From the NCBI GenBank assembly GCA_028822985.1, contig JAPKCK010000001.1, forward strand, positions 122,530-186,529: a DNA stretch of 64,000 nt. The letters run 5' to 3'. Shown here one piece after another: positions 42,380 to 51,634 of this stretch; the first letter of the stretch is position 1, and each line of letters opens with the position of its first letter. Made by a program: the position numbers and the translations under genes. Source of the DNA: Aquiluna sp. Lineage in GTDB: Bacteria; Actinomycetota; Actinomycetes; Actinomycetales; Microbacteriaceae. A model generated the notes under the pieces. That model made no database searches. It worked only from the letters and a program-made list of their open reading frames with translations, and was not told where the DNA came from.

Positions 42380-43009
42380 CTACCTAGCTGCGTAGAACTC
42401 AACTACAAGCTGAACTTCACACGTCACAGGAACCTCTTCGCGCTTTGGGCGACGAAGAAGAGTCACCTGTAGCTTGTCGAGGTCGACTGCCAAATACTCG
42501 GGAGTCTTGGCCAAAACATCGGAGTTACCTCCGGCTGCCGCTACCTGGAAAGGTTCGGTGCGCTCTGACTTGTCATGAACGTGAATCATCTGTCCAGGCT
42601 TGACGCGGAAAGACGGACGGTCAACTCGTTCGCCATCCACAAGGATGTGACGGTGAACAACCATCTGGCGTGACTGAGCAATCGTGCGAGCCATACCCGA
42701 ACGAAGAACTAGGGCATCAAGTCGCATCTCTAGTAGCTCAACCAGGTTCTCACCTGTTAGTCCAGCAGTGCGCTTGGCTTCCTTGAATGTGTTGCGAAGC
42801 TGAGCCTCGCGAATTCCGTACTGAGCACGTAAGCGCTGCTTCTCGCGGAGACGAACTGAGTAGTCAGAGTCGGTCTTGCGCTTCGTGCGACCATGCTGAC
42901 CTGGACCGTAAGGTCGCTTTTCCATGTACTTTGCAGCTTTTGGCGTCAGCGCGATGCCCAGGGCACGCGATAGACGGGTCTTGCTGCGGGATCTAGTTGC
43001 CTTTGACAA
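42380..43009 (-). CDS. rpsD: 30S ribosomal protein S4
   Basis: Primary 16S rRNA-binding protein that nucleates 30S assembly. The start is taken at TTG 43009 because AAAGG lies 7 nt upstream and the product then begins LSKATRSRSKTRLSRALG, as in related actinobacteria. A TTG at 43024 would add five residues, but the Shine-Dalgarno would fall inside the coding part. 209 residues. The S4 RNA-binding domain (about 90-155) includes ARTIAQSRQMVVH. Few Cys are seen, so it is the zinc-free type. It has its own promoter at 43091-43120. Confidence 0.95.
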   Translation of the reverse strand: MSKATRSRSKTRLSRALGIALTPKAAKYMEKRPYGPGQHGRTKRKTDSDYSVRLREKQRLRAQYGIREAQLRNTFKEAKRTAGLTGENLVELLEMRLDALVLRSGMARTIAQSRQMVVHRHILVDGERVDRPSFRVKPGQMIHVHDKSERTEPFQVAAAGGNSDVLAKTPEYLAVDLDKLQVTLLRRPKREEVPVTCEVQLVVEFYAAR

Positions 43010-43090
43010 AAAGGTACCTTTCAAATCAAACTTAAGATTGGATATTTCGTAGTGTCCGAATTACAGCCGCTGAATCCAGATAACCCAGAA

Positions 43091-43120
43091 ATACTACCAG
43101 AGCGAACGGGCGAGTGTCAC
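43091..43120 (-). promoter_or_regulatory. SigA-type promoter for rpsD
   Basis: The minus strand reads GTGACA (-35, 43120-43115), an 18-nt spacer, and TAGTAT (-10, 43096-43091). This gives five of six and four of six matches to consensus. The start near 43084 would leave a 5' leader of about 75 nt before rpsD. The -35 overlaps the rarA stop codon. Confidence 0.6.
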
Positions 43121-44355
43121 TATCTGGGAAGGATTTTTCTAATCATTTCCACTCGTTTAGCCAATTCTGCTTCAAACCCGTGCTCAGAAGGCTGATAAAA
43201 GATTTCATCGCCGTCGCGATATGTTTGTGAGAGAACTCCTCTGGGGTCATCGTGCGGGTATTTGTAGCCAACCGCTCCGGTGGACCTCAGTGTCGCTGGA
43301 ACTGGCTTGGTGTTGGCCGCTTCAACGGCAGCCATGGCCATGTTTATAGCCTGGTAAGCGCGATTTGATTTCGGGGCGAGAGCCAAATATATGGTTAGTT
43401 GCGCCAAGGGGATCCTCCCCTCAGGCATTCCAATGCGTTCTACCGTCCCAGCAGTCGCCTCTGCCAGCACGAGTGCGTGTGGGTCTGCCAAGCCAACATC
43501 TTCGCTCGCAAGAATCATTAGCCTGCGCGCGATAAATCTCGGATCCTCGCCGCCCGCAATCATTCTTGCCAAGTAGTGCAGTGCACTGTCGGCATCTGAG
43601 CCACGAACAGATTTGATAAATGCGCTAATCGTGTCGTAGTGCTGATCTCCTGCTTGGTCATAGACAATTGTCGACTGCGCCGCCAACTTGGCGGATTCTA
43701 GGCTGACTGAATTGCTTGAACCATTGGCCGCCGCCTCCATAAGAGTGAGAGCCCTTCTGGCATCACCCGAGGAAATCTTTGCCAGATATTTCAGCGCATC
43801 TGTTTCGAAGGTTGCATTGGGCAAACCACTGTCTAACTCCAGAGCGCGGTTCATGATCGATAAAACATCGGCGTCATTCAACGCCTCAAGCTTCACCACC
43901 ACAGACCTTGAAATAAGGGGCGTGATAACGCTAAAGGACGGATTTTCGGTAGTAGCAGCAACCAGGGTGATGATTCCGGACTCGACAGCGCTTAATAATG
44001 AATCCTGCTGAGATTTGGAAAACCGGTGTACCTCGTCTAAGAACAGAACAGTTGGGCGATCGTAGAGGTTCTTCAGCTCTTTAGCCTTTGCGATCAGCTC
44101 CCTTACCTGCGCAACGGATGCACTTACCGCACTTAGCTCCAAAAAGTGCGAACCCTCATTGTTTCCAATGAGTCGAGCGATCGTGGTTTTGCCACTACCC
44201 GGAGGTCCCCAAAGGATGACGGACGGCCAACTACCGGACTGGTCCCCGGATATGAGCCTCGCCAACGGCCCGTTTTGGATAAGTGCCCTTGACTGACCTA
44301 TCACTTCGGTAAGCGAATTTGGTCTCAGTCTGGCAGCAAGAGGAATTTCAACCAC
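43120..44355 (-). CDS. rarA: replication-associated recombination protein RarA (MgsA)
   Basis: AAA+ clamp-loader-like ATPase acting at stalled forks. 411 residues starting at GTG 44355. Walker A is GPPGSGKTT (50-58), Walker B FLDEVHRF, then sensor and arginine-finger segments. The C-terminal tetramerisation domain ends YQPSEHGFEAEL. It diverges from the PPIase gene. A TAGAGT lies only 6 nt before the GTG, so a leaderless transcript is possible but not shown. Confidence 0.96.
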   Translation of the reverse strand: MVEIPLAARLRPNSLTEVIGQSRALIQNGPLARLISGDQSGSWPSVILWGPPGSGKTTIARLIGNNEGSHFLELSAVSASVAQVRELIAKAKELKNLYDRPTVLFLDEVHRFSKSQQDSLLSAVESGIITLVAATTENPSFSVITPLISRSVVVKLEALNDADVLSIMNRALELDSGLPNATFETDALKYLAKISSGDARRALTLMEAAANGSSNSVSLESAKLAAQSTIVYDQAGDQHYDTISAFIKSVRGSDADSALHYLARMIAGGEDPRFIARRLMILASEDVGLADPHALVLAEATAGTVERIGMPEGRIPLAQLTIYLALAPKSNRAYQAINMAMAAVEAANTKPVPATLRSTGAVGYKYPHDDPRGVLSQTYRDGDEIFYQPSEHGFEAELAKRVEMIRKILPR

Positions 44356-44407
44356 ACAGTAACTCTAAGCAACACCTAGAATTACGGGGGCGATAAAAGG
44401 GTGAGTT

Positions 44408-45172
44408 ATGAAATCAAACAGCAAGCTAGAGAATTACCAGGCAAAGCAAGACCTAATCAGCAATAGAGCGATCAGGTCTAAAAGAGATAACCGGGTCTTT
44501 TTAGCGGTTGCGGCCGGAGCGGTTGCTTTGGCATTCGCGGGTCAGCTCGCCTATTTTTCATTCGGACTGGGGGGCCAGGAGGCTGACATTGCTTCGACGG
44601 CCGATCAGGCTGAGACGCCTGCCGCCGCCACGGATGCCGATCCAACCGGGGTCCCAGATCTAAGACTTGCCGAGGGAAGGGCCTGGAATGGGTCTCTAGA
44701 CCTGAACGGCAAAGAGCTCTCCTTCGAACTTGCGGGAGACCTTGCCCCACAAGCAGTAGCGAACTTTATTTCACTTTCCAAGAATGGCTTTTATGAAGGT
44801 GTCAGCTGCCACCGACTTGTAACTTCTGGTATTTACGTGCTTCAGTGTGGCGATCCAAGCGGCGACGGCACCGGCGGTCCCGGCTACAACTGGGGGCCAA
44901 TCGAAAATGCACCCGAAGCCGACTTATACACGGAAGGCGTATTGGCAATGGCTCGTCGCGGTGGTGACGATAGCTCAATGGGCTCTCAATTTTTCATCGT
45001 TTATCAAGATTCGACCATCCCCTCTGATGCAGTTGGCGGCTACACCGTCTTTGGCTCTATTACAGGCGGGCTGGATGGGGTAAAGGCGATCGCAGAGGCC
45101 GGGACAACTGACGGCTCTTCGGACGCATCTCCCCTAGATGAGGTTTTGATAAGTTCTGTTTCGGTAGAGTAA
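44408..45172 (+). CDS. membrane-anchored cyclophilin-type peptidyl-prolyl isomerase
   Basis: Cis-trans proline isomerase anchored outside the membrane. 254 residues. A basic cytoplasmic tail and one membrane helix (about 37-56) precede an acidic Ala/Thr linker (about 60-82) and a cyclophilin domain (about 90-250). CHRLV keeps the catalytic Arg of FHR with Phe changed to Cys; LQCGDPSGDGTGGPGY and GSQFFIVY follow. AAAGG lies 7 nt before the ATG. A TAGAAT (44377-44382) is a -10 candidate with no clear -35. A PPIase of this type near rel is common in actinobacteria. Confidence 0.93.
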   Translation: MKSNSKLENYQAKQDLISNRAIRSKRDNRVFLAVAAGAVALAFAGQLAYFSFGLGGQEADIASTADQAETPAAATDADPTGVPDLRLAEGRAWNGSLDLNGKELSFELAGDLAPQAVANFISLSKNGFYEGVSCHRLVTSGIYVLQCGDPSGDGTGGPGYNWGPIENAPEADLYTEGVLAMARRGGDDSSMGSQFFIVYQDSTIPSDAVGGYTVFGSITGGLDGVKAIAEAGTTDGSSDASPLDEVLISSVSVE

Positions 45173-45195
45173 GACAAAACCAGTAGGAGCATCCC

Positions 45196-46410
45196 TTGAC
45201 AAGCAGTGAATTCGGCCGCGTAGATGAGGCTAACAACGTCTACTTGATAGACGGTGGCCAAGAGCGCATCGTCGGTCAATATCCAAATGTCCCAGCAGAG
45301 GATGCGCTGAGCTATTTCACGCGAAAGTTCGACGACCTAGCGGCCCAAGTCCGAACCCTAGAGCAGCGACTAGCCTCAGGAATAACGGATGCCAAGAGCT
45401 TGAAAACCACCCGTGAACACCTGAAGGCCGAGCTGGTTGAGCCAAAGGCAGTCGGCAATGTTCAGAACTTGCGTGATCGGGTCGAGGCAGTCACTGGGCT
45501 AATTGATGCCACTAGTGCCAAGGCCAACGAAGAGCGGGCTGCAGCAAATCAGCTCGCGATGGCGGCCAAAGAAGAAATTGCCGCCAGAGCAGAAGCGCTA
45601 GTAGCCAACCTCGGCGGCATTAATTGGAAAAAATCCGCCGTCGAAATGTCCGAGTTGTTTGAGCGTTGGCAAAAGCTTCAGAAGGAAGGCCCGAAGGTTC
45701 CGAAGGCCAAGACCGATCCGATTTGGAAGCGATTCTCCCAGGCCCGCGCTAAGTTCGAACAGGGACGCCGCGCTTTTTTCTCCAACCTAGATGGTGCCTT
45801 CAAGGAAGCTAAAGCCGAAAAGACATCTCTTGTGGAAAGCGCAAAGGCATTACTGGCAAAGGGTGCTGGCGCAACGGACCAATACAAAAAGCTCCAGAAT
45901 CAATGGAAACTGGCTGGCAAGGCCGGGAAGGCAGAGGAGGCTCTGTGGAAAGAGTTCCGGGCCGCTGGCGACGCTATCTTTGCTGCAAAAAAAGCCGAGG
46001 ATGCCGAGATTGAAACAAGCCAGAGGGCGAACCTTGAAAAGAAGACTGCACTGAACCTCGAGATTGACGCGCTGAACTTCGATAACATCGAGTCAGCTAA
46101 AAAGGCTTTGGCCAACATTCAAGGGCGCTGGGAAAAAATCGGGCACATCCCGCGTGACCAGGTCAGGAAAATTGAAGAACCACTAAGAAAAGCAGAGAAG
46201 AAGATCGCGGATGCTGCTGCTGAAGCATGGCGACGATCCGACCCAGCTGCAAAAGCACGCTCGAATTCCTTGGTCTCACAACTCGAGGAGGCAATTGCTG
46301 GGCTTGAGAAGAGCCTTGAACTTGCCAAGCCTGAGAAGAAAAAAGAAATTGAAGAGCAGATAACCGCCCGTAAGGCTTGGTTGCTAGCTGCATCTCAGGC
46401 TGTTGATTAG
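45196..46410 (+). CDS. DUF349 domain protein
   Basis: 404-residue, mostly helical protein very rich in Ala, Lys and Glu, with several DUF349 repeats of about 70 residues (the W-x-x-F/L type segments such as PIWKRFSQARAKF and ALWKEFRAAGDAIF). It starts at TTG 45196 with AGGAG six bases upstream. Related proteins are often annotated as DNA-repair or ATPase-involved on weak grounds; function is unknown. The stop is 2 nt from the stop of the converging rel gene, so there is no intergenic terminator. Confidence 0.9.
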   Translation: MTSSEFGRVDEANNVYLIDGGQERIVGQYPNVPAEDALSYFTRKFDDLAAQVRTLEQRLASGITDAKSLKTTREHLKAELVEPKAVGNVQNLRDRVEAVTGLIDATSAKANEERAAANQLAMAAKEEIAARAEALVANLGGINWKKSAVEMSELFERWQKLQKEGPKVPKAKTDPIWKRFSQARAKFEQGRRAFFSNLDGAFKEAKAEKTSLVESAKALLAKGAGATDQYKKLQNQWKLAGKAGKAEEALWKEFRAAGDAIFAAKKAEDAEIETSQRANLEKKTALNLEIDALNFDNIESAKKALANIQGRWEKIGHIPRDQVRKIEEPLRKAEKKIADAAAEAWRRSDPAAKARSNSLVSQLEEAIAGLEKSLELAKPEKKKEIEEQITARKAWLLAASQAVD

Positions 46411-46412
46411 CC

Positions 46413-48638
46413 TTAATTGCTTTTGACTCTGTAGACGTCGTAAACGGCTTCAACTCTCCGGACTTGGTTAAGAACGTGGTCCAGGTGCGACGGGTCCGCC
46501 ATCTCAAAAATAAACTTGCTAATGGCCACTCTGTCCTTCCCGGTTGAAACCGACGCGTTGAGAATGTTTACATGGCTCTCGGTCAACACTCGCGTTACAT
46601 CACTTAGTAGGCCGGAGCGATCCAAGGCCTCAATCTGAATCTGAACCATGAACACTCCCCTGGCCTCATCGGCCCAGGAAACTTCAACAAGCCTCTCTTT
46701 TGCCAGGGATTGAACGTTTTTACAGTCCGTTCGGTGCACCGAAACCCCTTCGCCTCGAGTGATGAATCCGGTAATTTCATCTCCAGGCACCGGGGTGCAG
46801 CATCTAGCCATCTTCGACATGACATCTGGGTCCCCCTTGACCAGCACTCCCTGAGATTCGTTTCTTCTTTGACGAAGGGACTTAGGAACCTGTATCGGTA
46901 GCTCCTCTGTAATAGCCTCTGGAGCCAGGCCTTCAAGTTGCTTGAGCCGATCAATTACAGTGCCGACAGTTAGCTGCCCTTGACCTATCGCGTTGAATAG
47001 GGCTGGAACCCCGACCAGACCATGCTCTTCGGCGAGCTTTGTAAGCGAATCAGAGGACATAAGCGATTGAACAGGAAGGCCTTTCCTCCTGAGTCCTCGC
47101 GCCAATGCCTCCTTGCCATCCTCGGTCGCGATCTCTTTCCGCTCTTGCGCAAACCAATGCTTTATCTTCGCGCGCGCGCCCGGGGAGGCAACGAAATTCA
47201 ACCAATCCTTGCTCGGCCCGGCGGACTCTGATCTCGAGGTCAGAACCTCAACTGAATCGCCTGCCTGCAGTTTGCTCTCGAGTGGCACCAATCGACTGTT
47301 GACCTTCGCGCCAATTGTCTTATGTCCAACCTCTGTATGCACCGCATAAGCGAAGTCCACCGGTGTCGATCCGGCTGCCAACCCGACAACCTTTCCCTTT
47401 GGCGTAAAGACATAAAGCTCTTTGGCGCCAATTTCAAATCGCAAATTATCCAGGAACTCCCCTGGGTCGGCAGTCTCCTCCTGCCAATCGGAGAGTTGCT
47501 TCATCCACGCGAAGTCGACCTCCTTTTCGCTCTTTCCGGACTGAGCCTTATATTTCCAGTGGGCTGCGACACCAAACTCAGCACGCTGGTGCATCTCTAG
47601 CGTTCTTATCTGTATCTCAACTGCCCTACCGTCCGGGCCAACAACTGTCGTATGCAGCGACTGATAGAGATTGAACTTCGGCATCGCTATGTAGTCCTTG
47701 AACCTGCCCGGCAACGGCGACCAGCGCGCGTGTATGGCACCCAGGGCGGCATAGCAGTCCTTTACGCTTGCAACTATCACTCGCACGCCCACAAGGTCGT
47801 AGATGTCGTCAAACTCTCGTCCGCGCAGCACCATCTTCTGGTAAATCGAGTAGTACTGCTTAGGGCGTCCGTCAATTTTTGATTTGACCTTGCCGTTTCG
47901 AAGTTCGAGGGATATTTCGTCTATCACGTTCTGCGTATAGTCAGACCGCAGGGGATTTCTCTGACCAACCAGAGAGACAATCTCTTCGTAAACCTTCGGA
48001 TAGAGCACACTAAAGCTAATGTCCTCGAGCTCAACTTTCATCGTCGAAATACCCAAACGGTGGGCTAGTGGCGCATAGATCTCCAGAGTTTCCTGGGCCT
48101 TTTTCCTTGCCGACTCGGGGCTAACGAAACCCCAAGTTCTCGCATTGTGAAGTCTGTCCGCGAGCTTGATGACAAGAACTCTCACATCCTTGCTCATGGC
48201 GACCACCATCTTGCGCATGGTTTCAGACTGCGCGCTGTCTCCAAACTTAACCTTGTCCAGTTTCGTGACTCCATCGACCAATAGAGCCACTTCGGGACCA
48301 AAGTCCTTCTCAAGGGCCTCTATGGAGTAATCAGTGTCCTCTACGGTGTCGTGCAGTAATGCCGCGGCTATTGTTGCCGGGCCTGAGCCCAGGTCAGCGA
48401 GGATCCTGCCGACCGCAAGCGGATGGGTTATGTACTGCTCCCCGCTTTTTCTCAGCTGGCCGCTGTGATACTTCTCGGCATACTGAAAGGCCTTATCGAT
48501 AGCAATAAGGTCGGCTTTGGGGTGGTTTGTTTTGACCACCCGAATGAGGGACGCCAGGTCAGTGCCGTAAGAAGTCGAGGACTTCGTAAATATTTTAGGC
48601 AGACGAGAACGAAGTGAACTGCTCTTCGCATCCGTCAT
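46413..48638 (-). CDS. rel: bifunctional (p)ppGpp synthetase/hydrolase Rel
   Basis: Stringent-response enzyme that makes and degrades (p)ppGpp. 741 residues. Domains in order: HD hydrolase (LLHDTVEDT motif), synthetase with RFKDYIAMPK and YQSLHTTV, TGS (about 400-460), helical/zinc-finger region with RCCTPVPGD, and C-terminal ACT (about 665-741). The RFKD sequence and intact HD motif mark a bifunctional Rel, not a hydrolase-dead RelA. It lies 30 nt downstream of secF; the apt gene commonly found between them is absent. Confidence 0.97.
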   Translation of the reverse strand: MTDAKSSSLRSRLPKIFTKSSTSYGTDLASLIRVVKTNHPKADLIAIDKAFQYAEKYHSGQLRKSGEQYITHPLAVGRILADLGSGPATIAAALLHDTVEDTDYSIEALEKDFGPEVALLVDGVTKLDKVKFGDSAQSETMRKMVVAMSKDVRVLVIKLADRLHNARTWGFVSPESARKKAQETLEIYAPLAHRLGISTMKVELEDISFSVLYPKVYEEIVSLVGQRNPLRSDYTQNVIDEISLELRNGKVKSKIDGRPKQYYSIYQKMVLRGREFDDIYDLVGVRVIVASVKDCYAALGAIHARWSPLPGRFKDYIAMPKFNLYQSLHTTVVGPDGRAVEIQIRTLEMHQRAEFGVAAHWKYKAQSGKSEKEVDFAWMKQLSDWQEETADPGEFLDNLRFEIGAKELYVFTPKGKVVGLAAGSTPVDFAYAVHTEVGHKTIGAKVNSRLVPLESKLQAGDSVEVLTSRSESAGPSKDWLNFVASPGARAKIKHWFAQERKEIATEDGKEALARGLRRKGLPVQSLMSSDSLTKLAEEHGLVGVPALFNAIGQGQLTVGTVIDRLKQLEGLAPEAITEELPIQVPKSLRQRRNESQGVLVKGDPDVMSKMARCCTPVPGDEITGFITRGEGVSVHRTDCKNVQSLAKERLVEVSWADEARGVFMVQIQIEALDRSGLLSDVTRVLTESHVNILNASVSTGKDRVAISKFIFEMADPSHLDHVLNQVRRVEAVYDVYRVKSN

Positions 48639-48668
48639 GTTTCCATCCTCTTCTGAATGGACTCAAGT

Positions 48669-49643
48669 CTACGCTCGGCTTGCGAATACTTTGTCTGCAG
48701 CCTTTTTCAAAGTCGGCTCGGATTCGCGCAGATGAGCATAAATTGGGGCCGCCAAGAAGATGGATGAGTAGGTTCCGACGATGGTTCCAACAAACAGAGC
48801 TAGGGCAATGTCCCTCAAGGTTCCCGCGCCAAGCAACAAAGACCCGACGAACAGGATCGAAGCCACCGGTAGAACGGCGACAACCGATGTGTTTATTGAT
48901 CGAATTAGTGTCTGGTTAACTGCGAGATTAACCATCTCACCAAAGGTTCGAGTTTCCGAATACTCCACTTCGAGGGTATTCTCACGAACTTTATCAAAGA
49001 CCACGACCGTGTCATAGAGCGAGTAGGCCAAAATTGTGAGGAATCCAATCACAGCAGCTGGCGTTACCTCAAAACCAACAGCCGCATAAATTCCGGCGGT
49101 AAGAATCAAGTCGTGCGCAAGAGCGAGAACCGCAGCTACCGACATTTTCCAGCTTCTGAAGTAAACAGCTATCAAAAGAGACACCAGTATCAGAAACACG
49201 ACAAGACCCATCAGGGCCTGGTTGGTAACGTCAGCGCCCCAGTTGGGACCAATGAAGCTCGAAGCAACAGCAGAATCCTCTAGTCCGTAAGCCGCGGCAA
49301 GAGCCACACGAGCCCGCTCTGACTCTACGTCTTCAAGCTGCTCGGTCTGAATACGAATGTCAGCGAGCCCAACGTCAGTTACGTTTACCTGCGAACCTGG
49401 CGCGATGTCGGCAATTACGTCTACCGCAAGCTGGTGCGGTAGCTCCTGAGAGTTCGTAAGCCTAAATTCAGAACCACCACGGAACTCAATACCAAAATTG
49501 AATCCGCCTCTTGCGACAGGCAATAGCAATGCCAAAATTACGGCCACAGCTCCGATGATGTACCAAGTTTTTCTTCGGGCTACAAAATTAAAGCTTCGCT
49601 CACCCGAGTAAAGCTGGTTTCCGAAATCTCTTGCCCTACTCAT
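48669..49643 (-). CDS. secF: protein translocase subunit SecF
   Basis: Works with SecD to drive late stages of protein export with the proton gradient. 324 residues from ATG 49643, which gives an 8-nt overlap with secD and the normal MSRARDFGNQLYSGE start; the frame is open 13 codons further upstream inside secD. Six membrane segments are expected. The FGIEFRGGSEF motif lies just after TM1 and the conserved YDTVVVFDKVREN segment in the C-terminal half. Confidence 0.96.
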   Translation of the reverse strand: MSRARDFGNQLYSGERSFNFVARRKTWYIIGAVAVILALLLPVARGGFNFGIEFRGGSEFRLTNSQELPHQLAVDVIADIAPGSQVNVTDVGLADIRIQTEQLEDVESERARVALAAAYGLEDSAVASSFIGPNWGADVTNQALMGLVVFLILVSLLIAVYFRSWKMSVAAVLALAHDLILTAGIYAAVGFEVTPAAVIGFLTILAYSLYDTVVVFDKVRENTLEVEYSETRTFGEMVNLAVNQTLIRSINTSVVAVLPVASILFVGSLLLGAGTLRDIALALFVGTIVGTYSSIFLAAPIYAHLRESEPTLKKAADKVFASRA

Positions 49644-51321
49644 CTTGATCTCCCTGACCCGCCAAAGCTTTTCGCTCGGCAATTGTCTGTCGTTTTTGTG
49701 CTTCCTTTGAAGACTTTTCCGCCTTGCCTCCGGCTAGCGACTTGGCCACCCTGAATTCACCGCGGCCCTTGTAGGAAACCTCTCTAGCCGAAAGGTCAAA
49801 TCCAGAGAATCGGTGACCCGAGGCGAAGAACTTATTTCTCGCCAATAGCTGCACGAGTGGATGGGTAAACATGGTCACTACTAGGAGGTCGATCAAAGTC
49901 GTGAGACCCAGAGTAAAGGCAAAGCCTCGTACCGAAGAGCTTGTTAGCAGGTAAAGAACTACCGCAGCAGTGAAGCTAACAGCGTCCGAGATAAGGATGG
50001 TGCGAATTGCTCGCTTCCAACCGGCTTCGACGGCGCTTTCTAGATTTCGACCGTCCCGAAGCTCATCTCTAATTCTTTCAAAGTAGACAATAAACGAGTC
50101 AGCAGTAATACCAATAGCTACGATCAGACCAGCTACCCCGGCAAGTGAGAGCCTGTAACCCTGTCGCCAAGACAGGAACGCAATTGCTAGATAGACCAGT
50201 AGCGCTGCCACGATAAGAGATCCGAGAACTACAGTGGCGAGACCTCGGTACTGGAAAGCCATGTAGATAATCACAAAGATAAGACCGATGAGTCCTGCTA
50301 TCAGTCCCGAACGCAAAGACTCTGAACCAAGGGTTGCGGAGATGTTCTCCTGTGATTGAACTTCAAAGCCAATAGGTAGCGCACCATATTTCAGCTGATC
50401 AGCCAAAACAGTTGCGGATTCCTGAGTGAATGATCCCGTAATTTGTGCTTGCCCGTTGGTTATAACCGCATTGGTAGACGGAGCTGTAATAACCAGGCCG
50501 TCCAGAGTAATCGCAAATTGATTCGCGGGGCTCTGCAGCCCGAACAACCTTGAAGTCACCAAACCAAAGGCGTCGGTGCCCGTTCCATTGAACTCCAAGT
50601 TCACTGCCCAGGTATTAGTGCTTGCACCAGTTTGGGTGGTAACTGTTCCAGCACTGGCGTCGGAAATGTTAGCGCCCTGTACTTCTACGGGACCAAGAAT
50701 GTACTTGTACAGCGACGACTCGTCGCAAGTCACAAGTCCCACAGTCGGATCATCCACCTGTCCAGGCGCCCTAAAGGGCGAAGTGCAGTCCAGGTTTTCA
50801 AATTGAGCCTGAAGCCGCTCGGTTATCCATGCTGTGTCGCTGGCGTTGACGGGCGTAGTAGGAGTCGTGTCACTAAAAGTATCTAGGTCCACTGGCAATG
50901 CGCCCTCGGCTGCGGGTGTAGAAACGCCCTGAACAATGACGGGCCTGAACTCAAGCAGCGCACTGGCCTTAATCAGCTGAAGGGTCGTCGGGTCTGGAGT
51001 TCCGGGGATTGCAACAACGATGTTTTGATTCCCCTGGATTGAAACCTGTGCTTCTCCGACACCGGATCCATCGATTCTTTGTCGAATAATGGTGACGGCT
51101 TGAGTTAGCTGCTCGGAACTCGCCTGATCACCCTCCGCAATCGTTGGAGTCAGAATAATCTGGGTACCACCCTGGAGGTCAAGACCCAACTCGGGGGCGA
51201 ACGCGGCTCCAGGCTGAACTGTAGCCACGCCCCAAATCATGAGCCCAACGAAAAAGACTGCAATGCCTGTGAGCCATGAGAGCTTTCGTCTCGAGGTTCT
51301 CGTAGTGGTGTTCTCAGCCAA
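49636..51321 (-). CDS. secD: protein translocase subunit SecD
   Basis: 561 residues. TM1 (about 12-35) is followed by a large periplasmic P1 domain (LGLDLQGGTQ motif at the start) and five C-terminal membrane helices with IGITADSFIVYFERIRDE. The extracytoplasmic region has low-complexity Thr/Ala stretches, for example TVTTQTGAST. The basic, Gln/Lys-rich cytoplasmic tail (about 520-561) is longer than in E. coli SecD, as usual in actinobacteria. It is separated by 2 nt from yajC. Confidence 0.97.
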   Translation of the reverse strand: MAENTTTRTSRRKLSWLTGIAVFFVGLMIWGVATVQPGAAFAPELGLDLQGGTQIILTPTIAEGDQASSEQLTQAVTIIRQRIDGSGVGEAQVSIQGNQNIVVAIPGTPDPTTLQLIKASALLEFRPVIVQGVSTPAAEGALPVDLDTFSDTTPTTPVNASDTAWITERLQAQFENLDCTSPFRAPGQVDDPTVGLVTCDESSLYKYILGPVEVQGANISDASAGTVTTQTGASTNTWAVNLEFNGTGTDAFGLVTSRLFGLQSPANQFAITLDGLVITAPSTNAVITNGQAQITGSFTQESATVLADQLKYGALPIGFEVQSQENISATLGSESLRSGLIAGLIGLIFVIIYMAFQYRGLATVVLGSLIVAALLVYLAIAFLSWRQGYRLSLAGVAGLIVAIGITADSFIVYFERIRDELRDGRNLESAVEAGWKRAIRTILISDAVSFTAAVVLYLLTSSSVRGFAFTLGLTTLIDLLVVTMFTHPLVQLLARNKFFASGHRFSGFDLSAREVSYKGRGEFRVAKSLAGGKAEKSSKEAQKRQTIAERKALAGQGDQDE

Positions 51322-51323
51322 AG

Positions 51324-51578
51324 CTAGTTCTCCTCAGAAGTTTGGATTGCACGCACTGCCTGCTTCAGCACTTTGAGCTTCGTGCCTGGCGTGGTCTCAA
51401 TCTCTAGGTCATCTTCGCCTATGGCGATGACCGTGCCTTTGATGCCTGCGTGAAGGATGACGTTGGAGCCGACTTGGAGAGTTTGAACCAAGTTCGCTGC
51501 GTCACGCTTTCGCTTTCTGTTCTGATTTACCAACAACAGAATCATGGCGGCAAGAACCGCTAATAGTATTAAATCCAA
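51324..51578 (-). CDS. yajC: preprotein translocase subunit YajC
   Basis: Single-pass accessory subunit of the SecDF complex. 84 residues. An N-terminal membrane helix (about 2-18) is followed by NQNRKRKRD and a small cytoplasmic domain with VGSNVILHAGIKGTVIAI. The start is TTG 51578 with AGGA five bases upstream. It begins the yajC-secD-secF-rel unit and has a perfect -10 at 51607-51612. Confidence 0.94.
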   Translation of the reverse strand: MDLILLAVLAAMILLLVNQNRKRKRDAANLVQTLQVGSNVILHAGIKGTVIAIGEDDLEIETTPGTKLKVLKQAVRAIQTSEEN

Positions 51579-51606
51579 GGTATTCCTAACCGATTGGTAC
51601 CCCGAA

Positions 51607-51612
51607 ATTATA
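51607..51612 (-). promoter_or_regulatory. -10 promoter element upstream of yajC
   Basis: A perfect TATAAT on the minus strand lies in the 56-nt gap between ruvB and yajC. A transcript starting near 51600 would have a leader of about 22 nt carrying the Shine-Dalgarno. No recognisable -35 was found at 16-18 nt spacing, so support is partial. Confidence 0.45.
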
Positions 51613-51634
51613 GGGCTTAGATGAAAAACCTGCT

